From: Pseudomonadota bacterium
GTDB taxonomy: Bacteria > Pseudomonadota > Gammaproteobacteria > CALCKW01
Reading direction: 5' to 3'
Assembly: GCA_039196715.1 (NCBI GenBank)
Contig: JBCCUP010000005.1
Coordinates: 40,864 to 104,863 of the forward strand
Length of the DNA stretch: 64,000 bases
A model generated the notes under the pieces. That model did not search any database. It was not told the DNA's origin and was given only the letters and a program-made list of their open reading frames with translations. Shown in pieces: positions 20,535 to 28,768 of this stretch (position 1 is its first letter; each line of letters begins with the position of its first letter). The position numbers were made by a program, and so were the translations under genes.

Positions 20535-21509
20535 TCAGCTCACCTGCTCACGCAATTTGATGAGCAATGACTGTGCGATTCTGAACGCGCGACGGAAGAC
20601 AGACCGAAACGGGTGAAGGTAGAGCGTGATCAGCGAGTGCTCCGCTGGTGTCTGCTCCTTTTTGACACCGAATTGCAAATCGGCATCGGGCTCGGACGGG
20701 TGAAGCGTGTTCCCCATGCGATCCCAAATGGCAAGCACAACCCCGAAATTCCGGTCGTGGTGCCGCCGCTCGATCGAGTGGTGAATGTGGTGTTGCGCGG
20801 GTGAGATCAACCACTTCTCCAACCAGCTCGGGTAGTGCACCGGCACGTTGGAATGGCGCAGGTTGGCGCCCAGTGCATTGAAGGCGAATATGACGACGTT
20901 GATACCAAGCACCGAGATCAAATCGACCTTGTTTCCGAACACGAAGACGAATATGCCGATAGAACAACCCTGCACCACGGCACTGCGCAAGACGTAGATC
21001 ACACCCTCGACGGGGTGGGTTCGGAATATGGTCAGCGGTGTCAGCGTTTCCGCCGAATGGTGCACCCGGTGGAACGGCCACAACCAGGGGGAGCGGTGCA
21101 TCAGCCTGTGCACCCAGTAGCGACTGGCGTCATCGAACAGGAACAGCGTGAGTGTGAACGCCGTGAGAACCACGGCTCTGGGCACATCCGCTCCGCCGCC
21201 GGGCGCGAAGTGGCCATGCAGAAAGTGAAACCAGAATGTGGCGATCGCGAGCTGGCCAATCAGCGCCGGTGTGATCAGGCCCATCACGCCCCGGTTGATG
21301 GCGAGCAACAGGTAGTCGGCGCGCGCAGACCTGCCGAGCCATGTTCGACGGTCGAAGGTGCGCGACATGGCGCCTCGAAGGCTGCTCCCACCGGCCCAAC
21401 AGAGCCAGACGATACCGATGACCCACGCGCTGGCCAGGTAGCCGATAAAGACACGTTTCTCGGGGTTGAAGAACAGGTCGGTCACGGTGTCGGTAATCTG
21501 TTCAAACAT
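20535..21509 (-). CDS. Sterol desaturase/fatty acid hydroxylase family membrane protein
   Basis: A 324-residue integral membrane di-iron oxygenase. Four or more hydrophobic segments surround the histidine clusters of the family: HRLMH, HRVHHSAE and the late HHIHHSIERRHHD. These bind two irons and support hydroxylation or desaturation of a lipid C-H bond. The ATG at 21509 is chosen because a strong terminator lies just upstream (21522-21562), which makes the longer frame through it unlikely. After the last histidine box it has GVVLAIWDRMGNTLHPSE, typical of bacterial members. The substrate is unknown. It stands alone between two genes from which it is separated by convergent orientation on one side and the terminator on the other. 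Confidence 0.88.
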   Translation of the reverse strand: MFEQITDTVTDLFFNPEKRVFIGYLASAWVIGIVWLCWAGGSSLRGAMSRTFDRRTWLGRSARADYLLLAINRGVMGLITPALIGQLAIATFWFHFLHGHFAPGGGADVPRAVVLTAFTLTLFLFDDASRYWVHRLMHRSPWLWPFHRVHHSAETLTPLTIFRTHPVEGVIYVLRSAVVQGCSIGIFVFVFGNKVDLISVLGINVVIFAFNALGANLRHSNVPVHYPSWLEKWLISPAQHHIHHSIERRHHDRNFGVVLAIWDRMGNTLHPSEPDADLQFGVKKEQTPAEHSLITLYLHPFRSVFRRAFRIAQSLLIKLREQVS

Positions 21510-21521
21510 GTCGAATCCCCC

Positions 21522-21562
21522 AAAAAAAAGGGCGACGCGAGCGTGCACGCCCGAGTCGCCCT
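21522..21562 (-). terminator. Rho-independent terminator of the DUF4856 gene
   Basis: Read on the minus strand, an 8-base stem AGGGCGAC pairs perfectly with GTCGCCCT, encloses an inner GC-rich palindrome (GCGTGCACGC), and is followed directly by eight T residues. It begins 17 bases beyond the DUF4856 stop codon and ends 12 bases before the ATG of the sterol desaturase-family gene. Confidence 0.9.
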
Positions 21563-21578
21563 GCGATCGCGTCAGCGA

Positions 21579-23000
21579 TCAGTCGTTCTCGGCGTTGTCC
21601 TTGTTGCCGAGTTTGTCGCTCAACGCCTGCAAATCGCCTTCGATGGCGTTCTTCTTGGCGGTCAGGCCGAAGGTGTCGTCCAACAGGTGCTGCAGTTTGG
21701 CCATGTGCAGCATGTACTCGGTCAGGCCATTGCCCTGCTCGCGCACGTAGTCGCCGTTCTGGTCCACCCGAACAACCTGTTCGTCGAGCAACACAACCGG
21801 GCTGAACCCGATCAGGCGGTTCATCTTGACCGCGGTTGCACCCATGTCCTTGCCGCCCATCTGCAGGGCCAGTGAGAAGCCCTTCAGCTCACCCCAGTGC
21901 TTGGCGTACTTGCGCATGATCTTGGGGATATCGCCGGTCTCGTCAACGGCAGTCTTCAGCTCTTGCGCGTCCAGGTACACGGAACCCGCATACTTGTAGA
22001 CGGCCTCGGCGAGCACCTTTTCCCAGTCGCTCTTGATGTCGGCCGCGTAGGCCATCAACACGGCTCGCTGGCCACCGTCGAGCGCTTCACCACCCGCCTC
22101 GGAAATCAGCTTACGCCCGGCGAGAAAGTTCGCCATGATGTCCTGGAGGTAGTTGGTCTTGCCGCTCTTGTCCGCGTCGGCCGCGTAGTAGGCGTTCGCG
22201 AAGGTCATCTCGGACTTGAGGTCGATGACACCGTCAGCGTTCGCGTCGGCCGGCGTGAACGCAGCGGACTTCATCTTCGCGATGTTGTAAACGGTTTCGG
22301 CATCGAGGCCCGTGGTGTGTGCCGGCGCACCGAAGTAGCCGAATGCCTCGTCCCAGGCGTGTTCCTTGCCGGTGTAGTGCGCGCCTTCCTTGTAGGGCGC
22401 ATCGTTCGGCTTCTTGTCCGGTCCCATGAGCTCGTCGAGGTAGTTGTCGACGGCCTGGTTGTAGAACACGGCACCGATCAGGGTCTTGGAGATCAACTGG
22501 CCGTAGTCGAAGCCATTGATCTCATCGTAGCCACCCGGGACGGAGGCCGCTTTCTCGATCATGAAGTTGATGACTTCGGGGCCGGTCAACTGGCCGGGCC
22601 AACCCGGGACCAAGCCTTTGTAGGTCTTGCCCTGCAGGTCCTTGCCCTTGGAAATGTCGTCAACGCCAGCCTGCTTCACGGCGAAGCCGTCCTTGCCGGC
22701 AGGCGCAATGATCGCGCGACCTGCGTCCTTGCCGCTGTAGTAGGCCTGCATCTCCGCAAGCACCTCGGCGTTGTTGCTGCCGTCGCTCTTTGACGCGAGT
22801 TTCTTGAGCGAATCGTGCAGCACGTAGCGTGCAATCTGGCCTGTGTAGGCCACAGAGTTGGTCTTGTCGCCCGTGTACCCTTTCAGCGTGACGGGGAAAT
22901 CGGCGTATACTGCCAGGTGGCCGCCGGCGGTCGCGTGCATGCCCGACAGCGCGACAGCGACGATCGCGGCGCCCGCTGCGAGTTTCATTTTGCGTCTCAT
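21579..23000 (-). CDS. DUF4856 domain-containing exported protein
   Basis: A 473-residue protein with a signal peptide (MRRKMKLAAGAAIVAVALSG, probable cleavage after ATAG). The family signature EHAWDEAFGYFG is at residues 213-224, and the surrounding region (YNQAVDNYLDELM, HYTGKEHAWDEAF, MANFLAGRKLISEAGG) matches DUF4856. The fold appears all-helical, and the gene context in other bacteria often suggests an imelysin-like cell-surface role, but no function is established. Two acidic loops, DANADGVID (252-260) and DADKSGKTN (275-283), resemble EF-hand calcium sites. It is followed by a strong terminator and has a short promoter-sized gap upstream, so it is probably a single-gene unit. The second ATG at 22988 is an alternative start. 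Confidence 0.82.
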   Translation of the reverse strand: MRRKMKLAAGAAIVAVALSGMHATAGGHLAVYADFPVTLKGYTGDKTNSVAYTGQIARYVLHDSLKKLASKSDGSNNAEVLAEMQAYYSGKDAGRAIIAPAGKDGFAVKQAGVDDISKGKDLQGKTYKGLVPGWPGQLTGPEVINFMIEKAASVPGGYDEINGFDYGQLISKTLIGAVFYNQAVDNYLDELMGPDKKPNDAPYKEGAHYTGKEHAWDEAFGYFGAPAHTTGLDAETVYNIAKMKSAAFTPADANADGVIDLKSEMTFANAYYAADADKSGKTNYLQDIMANFLAGRKLISEAGGEALDGGQRAVLMAYAADIKSDWEKVLAEAVYKYAGSVYLDAQELKTAVDETGDIPKIMRKYAKHWGELKGFSLALQMGGKDMGATAVKMNRLIGFSPVVLLDEQVVRVDQNGDYVREQGNGLTEYMLHMAKLQHLLDDTFGLTAKKNAIEGDLQALSDKLGNKDNAEND

Positions 23001-23132
23001 GGTGTGTCCCGAGGTGGTTGGAATGCGTGGCCGCCGGGTCGACAGCCCTCATCAGCACTAGGGTACCGAGTACGGCAAATGAGAACAACTCTTGTTTGTG
23101 TTTCGTTTTGACCCGAACGGGTTTACACCCGA

Positions 23133-24095
23133 CTACCCGGTGCCGTCGGACCGTTCCCAAGGCTGAGACGACAGCACATAGGTTGGCCAGACGCCGGCCT
23201 CGGTCAAACGCTCACGCAGGTTTTCACCCCGCAGCAGGCCGAAATCGACCGTCATGCAGCTGTCGATGCCCGCTCGCCTCGCGCCCAACACGTCGGTGTG
23301 TGGCGAGTCGCCCACCATCAGGATGCGCTCGCGCGCAAGGCTCGGCTGGTCGCGTTTCAGTCGTGCGATCGCCAGCTCGTACACAGCCCGGTGCGGCTTG
23401 CCGAACCAACGCACCGGCGCACCGAACGCGCGACCGAGGGAGCGCGCAACGTAACCCGGTTCCAGGCTGAAATGTGACGGGAACGGCGCCGTGACATCCG
23501 GGTTCGCCACCCAGATCGGGCGCACACGTTCAGTCAGGGCCGCCCGCATCGCGTCCGTGTGTGCGTCTGTCCAGGCCACCGCCGTCACCAACAGAAAACC
23601 GTCGGTGGTGGGGTCACACCCATCAGACCGGATTTCACTGAAACGCCCGGGCAGGTCGTCCAGAGCCCGCCCACCCATCGGTGAGACCGCCCAGTGCCAG
23701 TCCGGGTACGCGTCGTGGTGGCGCGCCAAGCCCCCCCGTGCCGCATCCCGACTCGTTATCACATCGTCTGCGTCGACCGGATACCCGAACGCGCTGTATT
23801 TGGCCACGGCGTCGCGGGTCTGACCGGTCGACCCGTTCGACAGGATCAACAGGCGCACCCCACGGCGTTGCAGTTCAGCGAACACCTCGACCATGCCAGG
23901 CACCGCCATATCGCCGCAGTTGAGCACACCGAAGCCGTCCAGCAGCATCGCGTCGTAGTGCTCGGCAAGTTCGAGCAGACTCGTCACGTGGCTGACGTCG
24001 GATGCTGAGCCCGGGTCCGCGACGTCGAGTGGGTCGGCAAGGTACGCGCTCCAGGCTTCGGCAAAACGCAAGCGCAATCGCGGCTCTGCCGTCAC
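23133..24095 (-). CDS. HAD-superfamily class IIA hydrolase (NagD-like)
   Basis: A 320-residue phosphatase-like protein. Motif I is MLLDGFGVLNCGD, where the family pattern DxDGV/T reads D-G-F-G-V, so the nucleophile position holds Asp while the second acid is replaced by Phe. Motif II is LILSNGST, the class IIA cap follows, the lysine of motif III is in WFGKPHRAVYELA, and motif IV is MVGDSPHTDVLGARRAGI. The domain order matches the NagD/4-nitrophenylphosphatase branch; the substrate is unknown. Its ATG overlaps the stop of the upstream LOG-family gene by four bases, so the two form an operon. The C terminus includes a short extension after FGLLRGENLRERL. Confidence 0.8.
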   Translation of the reverse strand: MTAEPRLRLRFAEAWSAYLADPLDVADPGSASDVSHVTSLLELAEHYDAMLLDGFGVLNCGDMAVPGMVEVFAELQRRGVRLLILSNGSTGQTRDAVAKYSAFGYPVDADDVITSRDAARGGLARHHDAYPDWHWAVSPMGGRALDDLPGRFSEIRSDGCDPTTDGFLLVTAVAWTDAHTDAMRAALTERVRPIWVANPDVTAPFPSHFSLEPGYVARSLGRAFGAPVRWFGKPHRAVYELAIARLKRDQPSLARERILMVGDSPHTDVLGARRAGIDSCMTVDFGLLRGENLRERLTEAGVWPTYVLSSQPWERSDGTG

Positions 24096-24655
24096 ACCCA
24101 GGTCCCCGCCGTCCAGGCTTGAACAAGGTCGTCAGGGGTGTCGAAACGGCGCAGCGCGCTGAGCACATCGAGGTCGGCAAAACCGTGGTCCACCATCGAT
24201 TCGAGTGCCGCAAACAGGTCGCTGTAGTAGCCGTCAGAGTCGACAACAGCCAACGGCTTCGAGTGCAGACCAAGCTGACGCCAGGTCAGCGCCTCGGTGA
24301 GCTCCTCCAAGGTGCCCACACCACCGGGCAAGGCCACGATGGCATCAGCGAGTTCGATCATGCGGTTCTTGCGCACGTGCATCGACGGCACGACCTCGAG
24401 CGACTGCACGGCGCTGCTTGCCATCTCGGTGCTGTGGAGGTGTTCGGGAATCACCCCCGTCACGTGCCCGCCTGCCTCGACGACGGCAGCCGACACCACG
24501 CCCATGAGGCCGACACCGCCGCCACCATACACCAATGCCGCACCGGAATTCGCAAGCGCGACACCCAAAGACCGCGCCTGCTCGGCGTGGACTGGGTTGG
24601 TCCCTGGCCGCGCACCGCAATACACGCAGAGTGTTTTGTGTTGCAACCCACCCAT
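24092..24655 (-). CDS. LOG-family protein (TIGR00730, nucleotide 5'-monophosphate phosphoribohydrolase-like)
   Basis: A 187-residue Rossmann-like protein. The N terminus KTLCVYCGARPG, the YGGGGVGLMG segment and the signature ALPGGVGTLEE place it in the LOG (lonely guy)/TIGR00730 family, whose characterised members release nucleobases from nucleotides such as cytokinin riboside monophosphates or AMP. The motif is complete (PGGxGTxxE), so activity is expected. The frame extends to 24721, but the ATG at 24655 begins the conserved fold. It is translationally coupled to the NagD-like HAD gene, consistent with nucleotide salvage or damage control. It is divergent from alkB. Confidence 0.87.
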   Translation of the reverse strand: MGGLQHKTLCVYCGARPGTNPVHAEQARSLGVALANSGAALVYGGGGVGLMGVVSAAVVEAGGHVTGVIPEHLHSTEMASSAVQSLEVVPSMHVRKNRMIELADAIVALPGGVGTLEELTEALTWRQLGLHSKPLAVVDSDGYYSDLFAALESMVDHGFADLDVLSALRRFDTPDDLVQAWTAGTWV

Positions 24656-24715
24656 CACGCCTGCCCACCCTGGTTCATTCAACCCGCTCGACACGGTACC
24701 ATCGCGCCCACGGAT

Positions 24716-25438
24716 GTGCACATCAATTCCCGCGCTGCTGCGGTAGACCGGGCCGCACCGCCGGACTCATGCCAACCCAGGCCCGCGCCCTTGTCCCGAA
24801 CCGAACCGCGTTACCCACCACTCGACGCCGCCCGGCAGATCCTGCTGCCGCCGGGCGGGGCACTCGATCACGTGTCAGGTTGGCTCGCAGCGGACCAATC
24901 CGAAGCCATCCTCTGCCAACTCACACAGGCGCTTGAATGGCAGCAACCCGAGATTGCCCTGTTCGGCCGATCGCACCCGATTCCGAGACTGCAAGCCTGG
25001 ATCGGTGAGCCTGACGCAGACTATCGCTACAGCGGCAGGACCTTCACGCCCGCGCCGTGGCACAGCGCACTCGCGCGTCTGCGCGATCAGCTGAGCAGCA
25101 CGATAGGCACCCCGTTCAACAGCGTGCTCGCCAACCTCTACCGCGATGGCAACGACTGTATGCACTGGCACGCAGACGACGAGCCCGAGCTCGGACCGGA
25201 ACCCTGCATCGCGTCTCTGAGCCTGGGGGCAACGCGCGATTTCCTGCTGCAACCGCGCGACAGACACCGGGGGAGTTTGAAGGTTACACTCTGTTCCGGT
25301 GATCTCCTGGTCATGCGCGGCGCGGTGCAACAGCACTGGCGGCACAGCCTGCCGCGACGCCGGCGTGTGTCGGATCACCGGATCAACTTGACCTTCAGGC
25401 AGGTGGCGCGTCACACAGCCGGACCCGTGCACCGTTGA
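24716..25438 (+). CDS. alkB: AlkB-family 2-oxoglutarate/Fe(II) dioxygenase
   Basis: A 2-oxoglutarate- and iron-dependent oxygenase predicted to reverse alkylation damage in DNA. It has the AlkB2/3-like pattern: LFGRSHPIPRLQAWIGEPDADYRYSG (substrate lid), FNSVLANLYRDGNDCMHWHADDEPELG with the HxD iron ligands, LSLGATRDFLLQPR, the LCSGDLLVMRG strand, the second histidine in WRHSLPR, and the 2-oxoglutarate-binding arginines in DHRINLTFR. No ATG lies in a good place: GTG at 24716 or TTG at 24791 are the candidates, so the N terminus is uncertain. The reading frame continues upstream through the antisense of the LOG gene, which is not real coding sequence. Confidence 0.85.
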   Translation: MHINSRAAAVDRAAPPDSCQPRPAPLSRTEPRYPPLDAARQILLPPGGALDHVSGWLAADQSEAILCQLTQALEWQQPEIALFGRSHPIPRLQAWIGEPDADYRYSGRTFTPAPWHSALARLRDQLSSTIGTPFNSVLANLYRDGNDCMHWHADDEPELGPEPCIASLSLGATRDFLLQPRDRHRGSLKVTLCSGDLLVMRGAVQQHWRHSLPRRRRVSDHRINLTFRQVARHTAGPVHR

Positions 25439-25453
25439 CAAGGAGTAGGCGCG

Positions 25454-25729
25454 ATGGGGTGGTTTTCATCACTGTTCGGTTCCCGTTCGACCGAACCGAA
25501 ACAAGGCCAGACGGAGACCCTGTCGGGCTACAGCGTCACACCCGAGCCGCTGCCCCGCGACGGACAGTTCCTCACGGCCGGCATCATCGCCAAGGGCGAG
25601 GGCGAGGCACGCCGGGAGCACCGCTTCATCCGCGCTGACATGCACCCGAGTTTCGAGCAAGCGTGCGCGCATGCCCTGCAGAAGGCCGAGCAAATCATCA
25701 AGGAACAAGGCGACGGTATGTTCCGCTGA
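25454..25729 (+). CDS. HlyU-family protein
   Basis: A 91-residue protein. The central part YSVTPEPLPRDGQFLTAGIIAKGEGEARREHRFIRADMHP and the helix QACAHALQKAEQIIKEQGDGMF match the HlyU family. Despite the regulatory name, derived from Vibrio HlyU, these short proteins have no recognisable DNA-binding motif here, and their function is unclear. A good ribosome-binding site (AAGGAG) lies 10 bases before the ATG. It follows alkB after 15 bases and may be co-transcribed. Confidence 0.8.
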   Translation: MGWFSSLFGSRSTEPKQGQTETLSGYSVTPEPLPRDGQFLTAGIIAKGEGEARREHRFIRADMHPSFEQACAHALQKAEQIIKEQGDGMFR

Positions 25730-25748
25730 AAGCCGGCCCAGCTGTGCC

Positions 25749-26480
25749 TCAGCCGTGCCCGCATCGGGCGACGAAGCGCCGTTGTTGTGCCGGGAGGTGG
25801 CTGCAGTCCGCGACCGCCCGACGCCACTGTGACACGCGCAACGGCACACGGCTGTACACACCGATCACGTTGTCGTAGAGCGGCAGGCTGAACCGTCGGC
25901 GGTGTGGCATCCCCGCCGTGAGGGCCACGTTGTCCCGCCATTCCCGAACACTGGCGTGGTTCACCGTGAGCACCCCGTCGGCCACCAGCAGGCCCCGGAG
26001 CCGACGTAACCAGACCTGGTTGGCAACAACCGCGCGGCACGCCACCCCGTCGACGTGCCCGAACAGGTCATCGACGATGACATCGAAGGGCTCTCCGCGG
26101 TAGTGCGACACCCACTCGACGGCATCGGCGCGCGACAAGCGGCACCGAACCTGGAACCATGAGCGCGCCACGCGCAGGTGCACCGGATCGCGGTCGACGC
26201 CAACGATGTCGGCATCCGGCTTGAATTCAGCGAGTCGCTTGATCACGGCGCCGCCACCCACCCCCAGAACCAGCACCCGCGGTGCTGCTCGCTGGCGGTA
26301 AAAAACCGGCAGGCTGAGCAGGTCCCAGACGGAACGGGATTTCGCCGGGTTCGGGTTCCACTGCGAGTGGAATACGCCATTTGTGTACAGGCGTATTGAC
26401 CCGCCAGCACGACGCACCTGGTAGTGGGCGCCGGGGGCCTGGTGCTCCCAGACCACGCTCACTCGGGTCTCCCCTGGCAT
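25749..26480 (-). CDS. Spermidine synthase-like methyltransferase-fold protein
   Basis: A 243-residue protein with a Rossmann methyltransferase/aminopropyltransferase core. The nucleotide-binding strand VLVLGVGGGAVIKRLAEF, then IVGVDRDPVHLRVARSWF and FDVIVDDLFGHVDG follow the spermidine synthase layout. The catalytic aspartate position of true spermidine synthases (D in the DxxD motif after the fourth strand) is represented by the DDL pair, but the polyamine-binding tyrosines are not obvious. It is therefore best called spermidine synthase-like. It diverges from the HAD-like gene across a 181-base AT-rich spacer. Confidence 0.75.
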   Translation of the reverse strand: MPGETRVSVVWEHQAPGAHYQVRRAGGSIRLYTNGVFHSQWNPNPAKSRSVWDLLSLPVFYRQRAAPRVLVLGVGGGAVIKRLAEFKPDADIVGVDRDPVHLRVARSWFQVRCRLSRADAVEWVSHYRGEPFDVIVDDLFGHVDGVACRAVVANQVWLRRLRGLLVADGVLTVNHASVREWRDNVALTAGMPHRRRFSLPLYDNVIGVYSRVPLRVSQWRRAVADCSHLPAQQRRFVARCGHG

Positions 26481-26590
26481 GCGGGTGGCGGCGCTAGCCG
26501 GGGGGCACGGTTGAGGTCAGCGGGGTTCACGGCACGTATTCAGGCCAACGGATTTCAGATCAAATTTGCTGATAATCATAGACTTCGGCG

Positions 26591-26605
26591 ATACTATGAA
26601 AGTAT
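26591..26605. promoter_or_regulatory. Inverted repeat in a divergent intergenic region
   Basis: ATACT-N5-AGTAT forms a perfect 5-base inverted repeat within an AT-rich stretch in the spacer between the spermidine synthase-like and HAD-like genes. A TTGCTG/GATACT pair with an 18-base spacing (26566-26595) could be a plus-strand promoter overlapping it. An operator is possible, but such a short repeat can occur by chance. Confidence 0.2.
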
Positions 26606-26661
26606 ATTTGCAACTGTGATGTCCGCCCCGCAGGGCAGAAACGGATCTGAATCGCTCCCAC

Positions 26662-27441
26662 ATGCCTACACCGGACACCCACTCAACCCTCAGCGTTGGC
26701 GCGCAATCGCCCAGGTCCGCACCGCCTCCTGTGCTCGACGGGCTCACCGCTGCGCCGAACACCTCGCCGCGGCGGAGCGCCTTCTACCTCTATATCTTCA
26801 ACTTCGATGGCGTACTGGCCAACACCGCCAGGCTCTACCTCGATGTCTGTCACCACGCCCTGGTCGCGTGCGGCCACGATCGTCAGGTGCCGAGCGTCGA
26901 GGACCTGGTGCGCTGTGAGCGCTTTGACGGCGCGGGGCTTGCCGACACCTTTGCGTTGAGCGACGCCAATCGCCGCTTCTTCATCAAACACGTCGACGGG
27001 GCGCTGGCCCGTGCCGCGTTGGCGTGTGACCTGTTCCCGGGCATCGCGCTGGCCCTGCGGACCCTGTCCAGCACCGCCTACACGGCCGTGGTATCCCGCA
27101 GCACACCAGAGTTCATCGCCACCGCCCTGCGCGCCAACGGTGTCCCGCACGCCGTCAATCGCACGCTCGGTATCGACTGTGGCAACCCGGTCGACTGCAT
27201 TCGGCAAGTGCTGAGCGAGCTGCAGATCGCGCCTGCACGGGCGGTCTATTGCGGCGACTGCGTCCACGACCTGCACGTCGCCCGGCTCGCCGGTGTGAAC
27301 GCGGCCGCTTGCGCCTGGGGCTGGCAAGGGTCGTTGCTGCAGGCGTCGCCGCCACAGGCACAGCTCGTGTTCAACCGCCCTGCTCACATGCTCACATCGC
27401 TGGCATCACCGCACCAGGTGCAGCCGGACATCGTGCTATAG
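26662..27441 (+). CDS. HAD-like protein lacking the catalytic nucleophile
   Basis: A 259-residue protein with an N-terminal low-complexity stretch of about 40 residues and then a haloacid dehalogenase fold of the phosphoglycolate phosphatase type. Motif I reads FNFDGVLANT: the nucleophilic first aspartate of DxD is Asn47 (codon AAC). Motif II, VVSRSTPEF, has its serine. Motif III, normally SKPxP, reads CGNPVDCIRQ with no lysine. Motif IV, YCGDCVHDLHVARLAGV, is intact. With both the nucleophile and the lysine missing, phosphatase activity is unlikely; a binding or regulatory role is more plausible. The fold is otherwise well kept with no frameshift. It precedes a DUF1289 gene by 34 bases. Confidence 0.8.
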   Translation: MPTPDTHSTLSVGAQSPRSAPPPVLDGLTAAPNTSPRRSAFYLYIFNFDGVLANTARLYLDVCHHALVACGHDRQVPSVEDLVRCERFDGAGLADTFALSDANRRFFIKHVDGALARAALACDLFPGIALALRTLSSTAYTAVVSRSTPEFIATALRANGVPHAVNRTLGIDCGNPVDCIRQVLSELQIAPARAVYCGDCVHDLHVARLAGVNAAACAWGWQGSLLQASPPQAQLVFNRPAHMLTSLASPHQVQPDIVL

Positions 27442-27475
27442 TCCGCGCGCTTTTTGCACGCAACGACACCCCCCG

Positions 27476-27682
27476 ATGACACGCCGCCGCCGACGCGCCC
27501 GCCCTCAATTTGACACCAGCGTACCCTCACCTTGCATCGCGGTCTGTCAACTCGATGCGCAATCGATCTGCGTCGGTTGTCGCCGCACGCAGGACGAGAT
27601 ACGCGACTGGATGATCCTGTCGCGCGAGGAAAAGCTCGCGGTGCTCGAGTGCGTCGCGGCGCGTCAGCGAAACGCCGGCTGA
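27476..27682 (+). CDS. DUF1289 domain-containing protein
   Basis: A 68-residue protein with the DUF1289 pattern SPCIAVCQLDAQSICVGCRR followed by TQDEIRDWMILSREEKLAVLE. Four cysteines in a CxxxC and CxxC arrangement suggest a small metal or iron-sulfur binding domain. The family is found across proteobacteria, usually as a short stand-alone protein, and has no established function. The N terminus is very basic (MTRRRRRARP). Its stop is one base from the stop of the convergent CopD-family gene. Confidence 0.85.
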   Translation: MTRRRRRARPQFDTSVPSPCIAVCQLDAQSICVGCRRTQDEIRDWMILSREEKLAVLECVAARQRNAG

Positions 27683-27683
27683 C

Positions 27684-28148
27684 TCACGCGAACCAGCCGT
27701 ACCGGCCGGCGGCGGCCACCACCACCGTGACGATACCGAGGCCCAGGTTGATCAGTACCGTGCGGCGAACGCCGTTCAACGCGACCGCGCCCGCCTCCCA
27801 GTGCTCGGCCTCGACGGCGGCGCGAAAGCGCCGAAACGGCGCCGACACCAGGTGCCCGAACACCGCGACCATCAACAGACCGGTGCCGTGCATGATGTGC
27901 ACGTAGGCGGGCGCACCGGAGAAGCCGCCAAGCCCCCCGAAGACCATGCCGTAGCCCGTCACCAAGAGCACGGCGATGGCAAATCCCACCCAGAGGAAAA
28001 AGGTCCGCAACACGTCGAGCCACAGCAGCAGGCGCTCGGGTGCCTGCAACACGCGCACGGTCGCCGGACGGAGCACCATGGACGCGAAGAACATCCCGCC
28101 GACCCACACCACGGCAGCCAGCAGGTGCAGTGCGACGGCAATCGACAC
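27684..28148 (-). CDS. CopD-family membrane protein
   Basis: A 154-residue protein with four membrane helices. The first helix carries LHLLAAVVWVGGMFFASMVLRP, and later HIMHGTGLLMVAVFGHLVS places histidines in the second half, as in the copper-resistance CopD domain. Proteins of this size are stand-alone CopD domains; copper handling or haem/copper binding is suggested by the family but not shown. It is convergent with DUF1289 and lies six bases after the peroxiredoxin stop on the same strand, so the two are probably one transcript. Confidence 0.8.
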   Translation of the reverse strand: MSIAVALHLLAAVVWVGGMFFASMVLRPATVRVLQAPERLLLWLDVLRTFFLWVGFAIAVLLVTGYGMVFGGLGGFSGAPAYVHIMHGTGLLMVAVFGHLVSAPFRRFRAAVEAEHWEAGAVALNGVRRTVLINLGLGIVTVVVAAAGRYGWFA

Positions 28149-28154
28149 CGGCGT

Positions 28155-28631
28155 CTAGAGTGCGGCCAGCACGGCGGCCGCGCCGCTGCCGGTGATCTCG
28201 GGGCCCTCTTCGACCGCGAGGTAGCTCAGCGCACCGTTGTCGACAATCATCGCGTACCGACGGGACCGCACACCGAGGCCACGGGCAGTCAGGTCGAGTT
28301 CGAGCCCCAGAGCCCGGGCGAAGTCGCCACTGCCATCGGCGACCATGACAATCTCCTCGGCGTTCTGCGTTTTCCCCCAGGCATCCATGACGAAGACATC
28401 GTTCACCGAGACGCAGAGGATCTCGTCAACGCCCTTGGCCTTGATGGTGTCAGCTTCAACCACGAACCCCGGCAAGTGCGCGGCGTGGCACGTCGGCGTG
28501 AAGGCCCCCGGCACCGCAAACACCACGAGTTTCTTGCCGGCGGCGCGCTCGGCGATGTCGAAGGTCGCTGGACCGTCAGCGGTCATCGTGGTCAGCGACA
28601 CGCGGGGGAGTGTCTCTCCTACGGCGATCAT
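28155..28631 (-). CDS. Peroxiredoxin (Prx5 family)
   Basis: A 158-residue thiol peroxidase. The active site PGAFTPTCHAAHLPGFV has the peroxidatic cysteine at residue 48 with the PxxxTxxC pattern of the Prx5 subfamily; WGKTQNAEEI and RYAMIVDNGAL are further family hallmarks. A second cysteine at residue 73 could be a resolving residue, although Prx5 enzymes commonly use glutathione. The reading frame extends upstream to 28784, but the ATG at 28631 starts the canonical N terminus (MIAVGETLP). It heads a probable two-gene unit with the CopD-family gene and is divergent from the NYN gene. Confidence 0.9.
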   Translation of the reverse strand: MIAVGETLPRVSLTTMTADGPATFDIAERAAGKKLVVFAVPGAFTPTCHAAHLPGFVVEADTIKAKGVDEILCVSVNDVFVMDAWGKTQNAEEIVMVADGSGDFARALGLELDLTARGLGVRSRRYAMIVDNGALSYLAVEEGPEITGSGAAAVLAAL

Positions 28632-28768
28632 ACGGGCTATCCCATCTCTGTGAGTGGCGGGTGGACTGCGCACAGAGTAGAGCGACGTCTGGGGGGTTGC
28701 AATGCCAGGTGGGTTCGCAGAACCGCCTGGCGTATCCTGTGTCGAGCCCTCCATGTGAACATTCGCCC

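Noticed and set aside
26560..26580. A Fur-box-like GATAATCAT in the spacer before the HAD-like gene
   Set aside because: Only the central nine bases fit; the flanking parts of the 19-base Fur consensus do not match.
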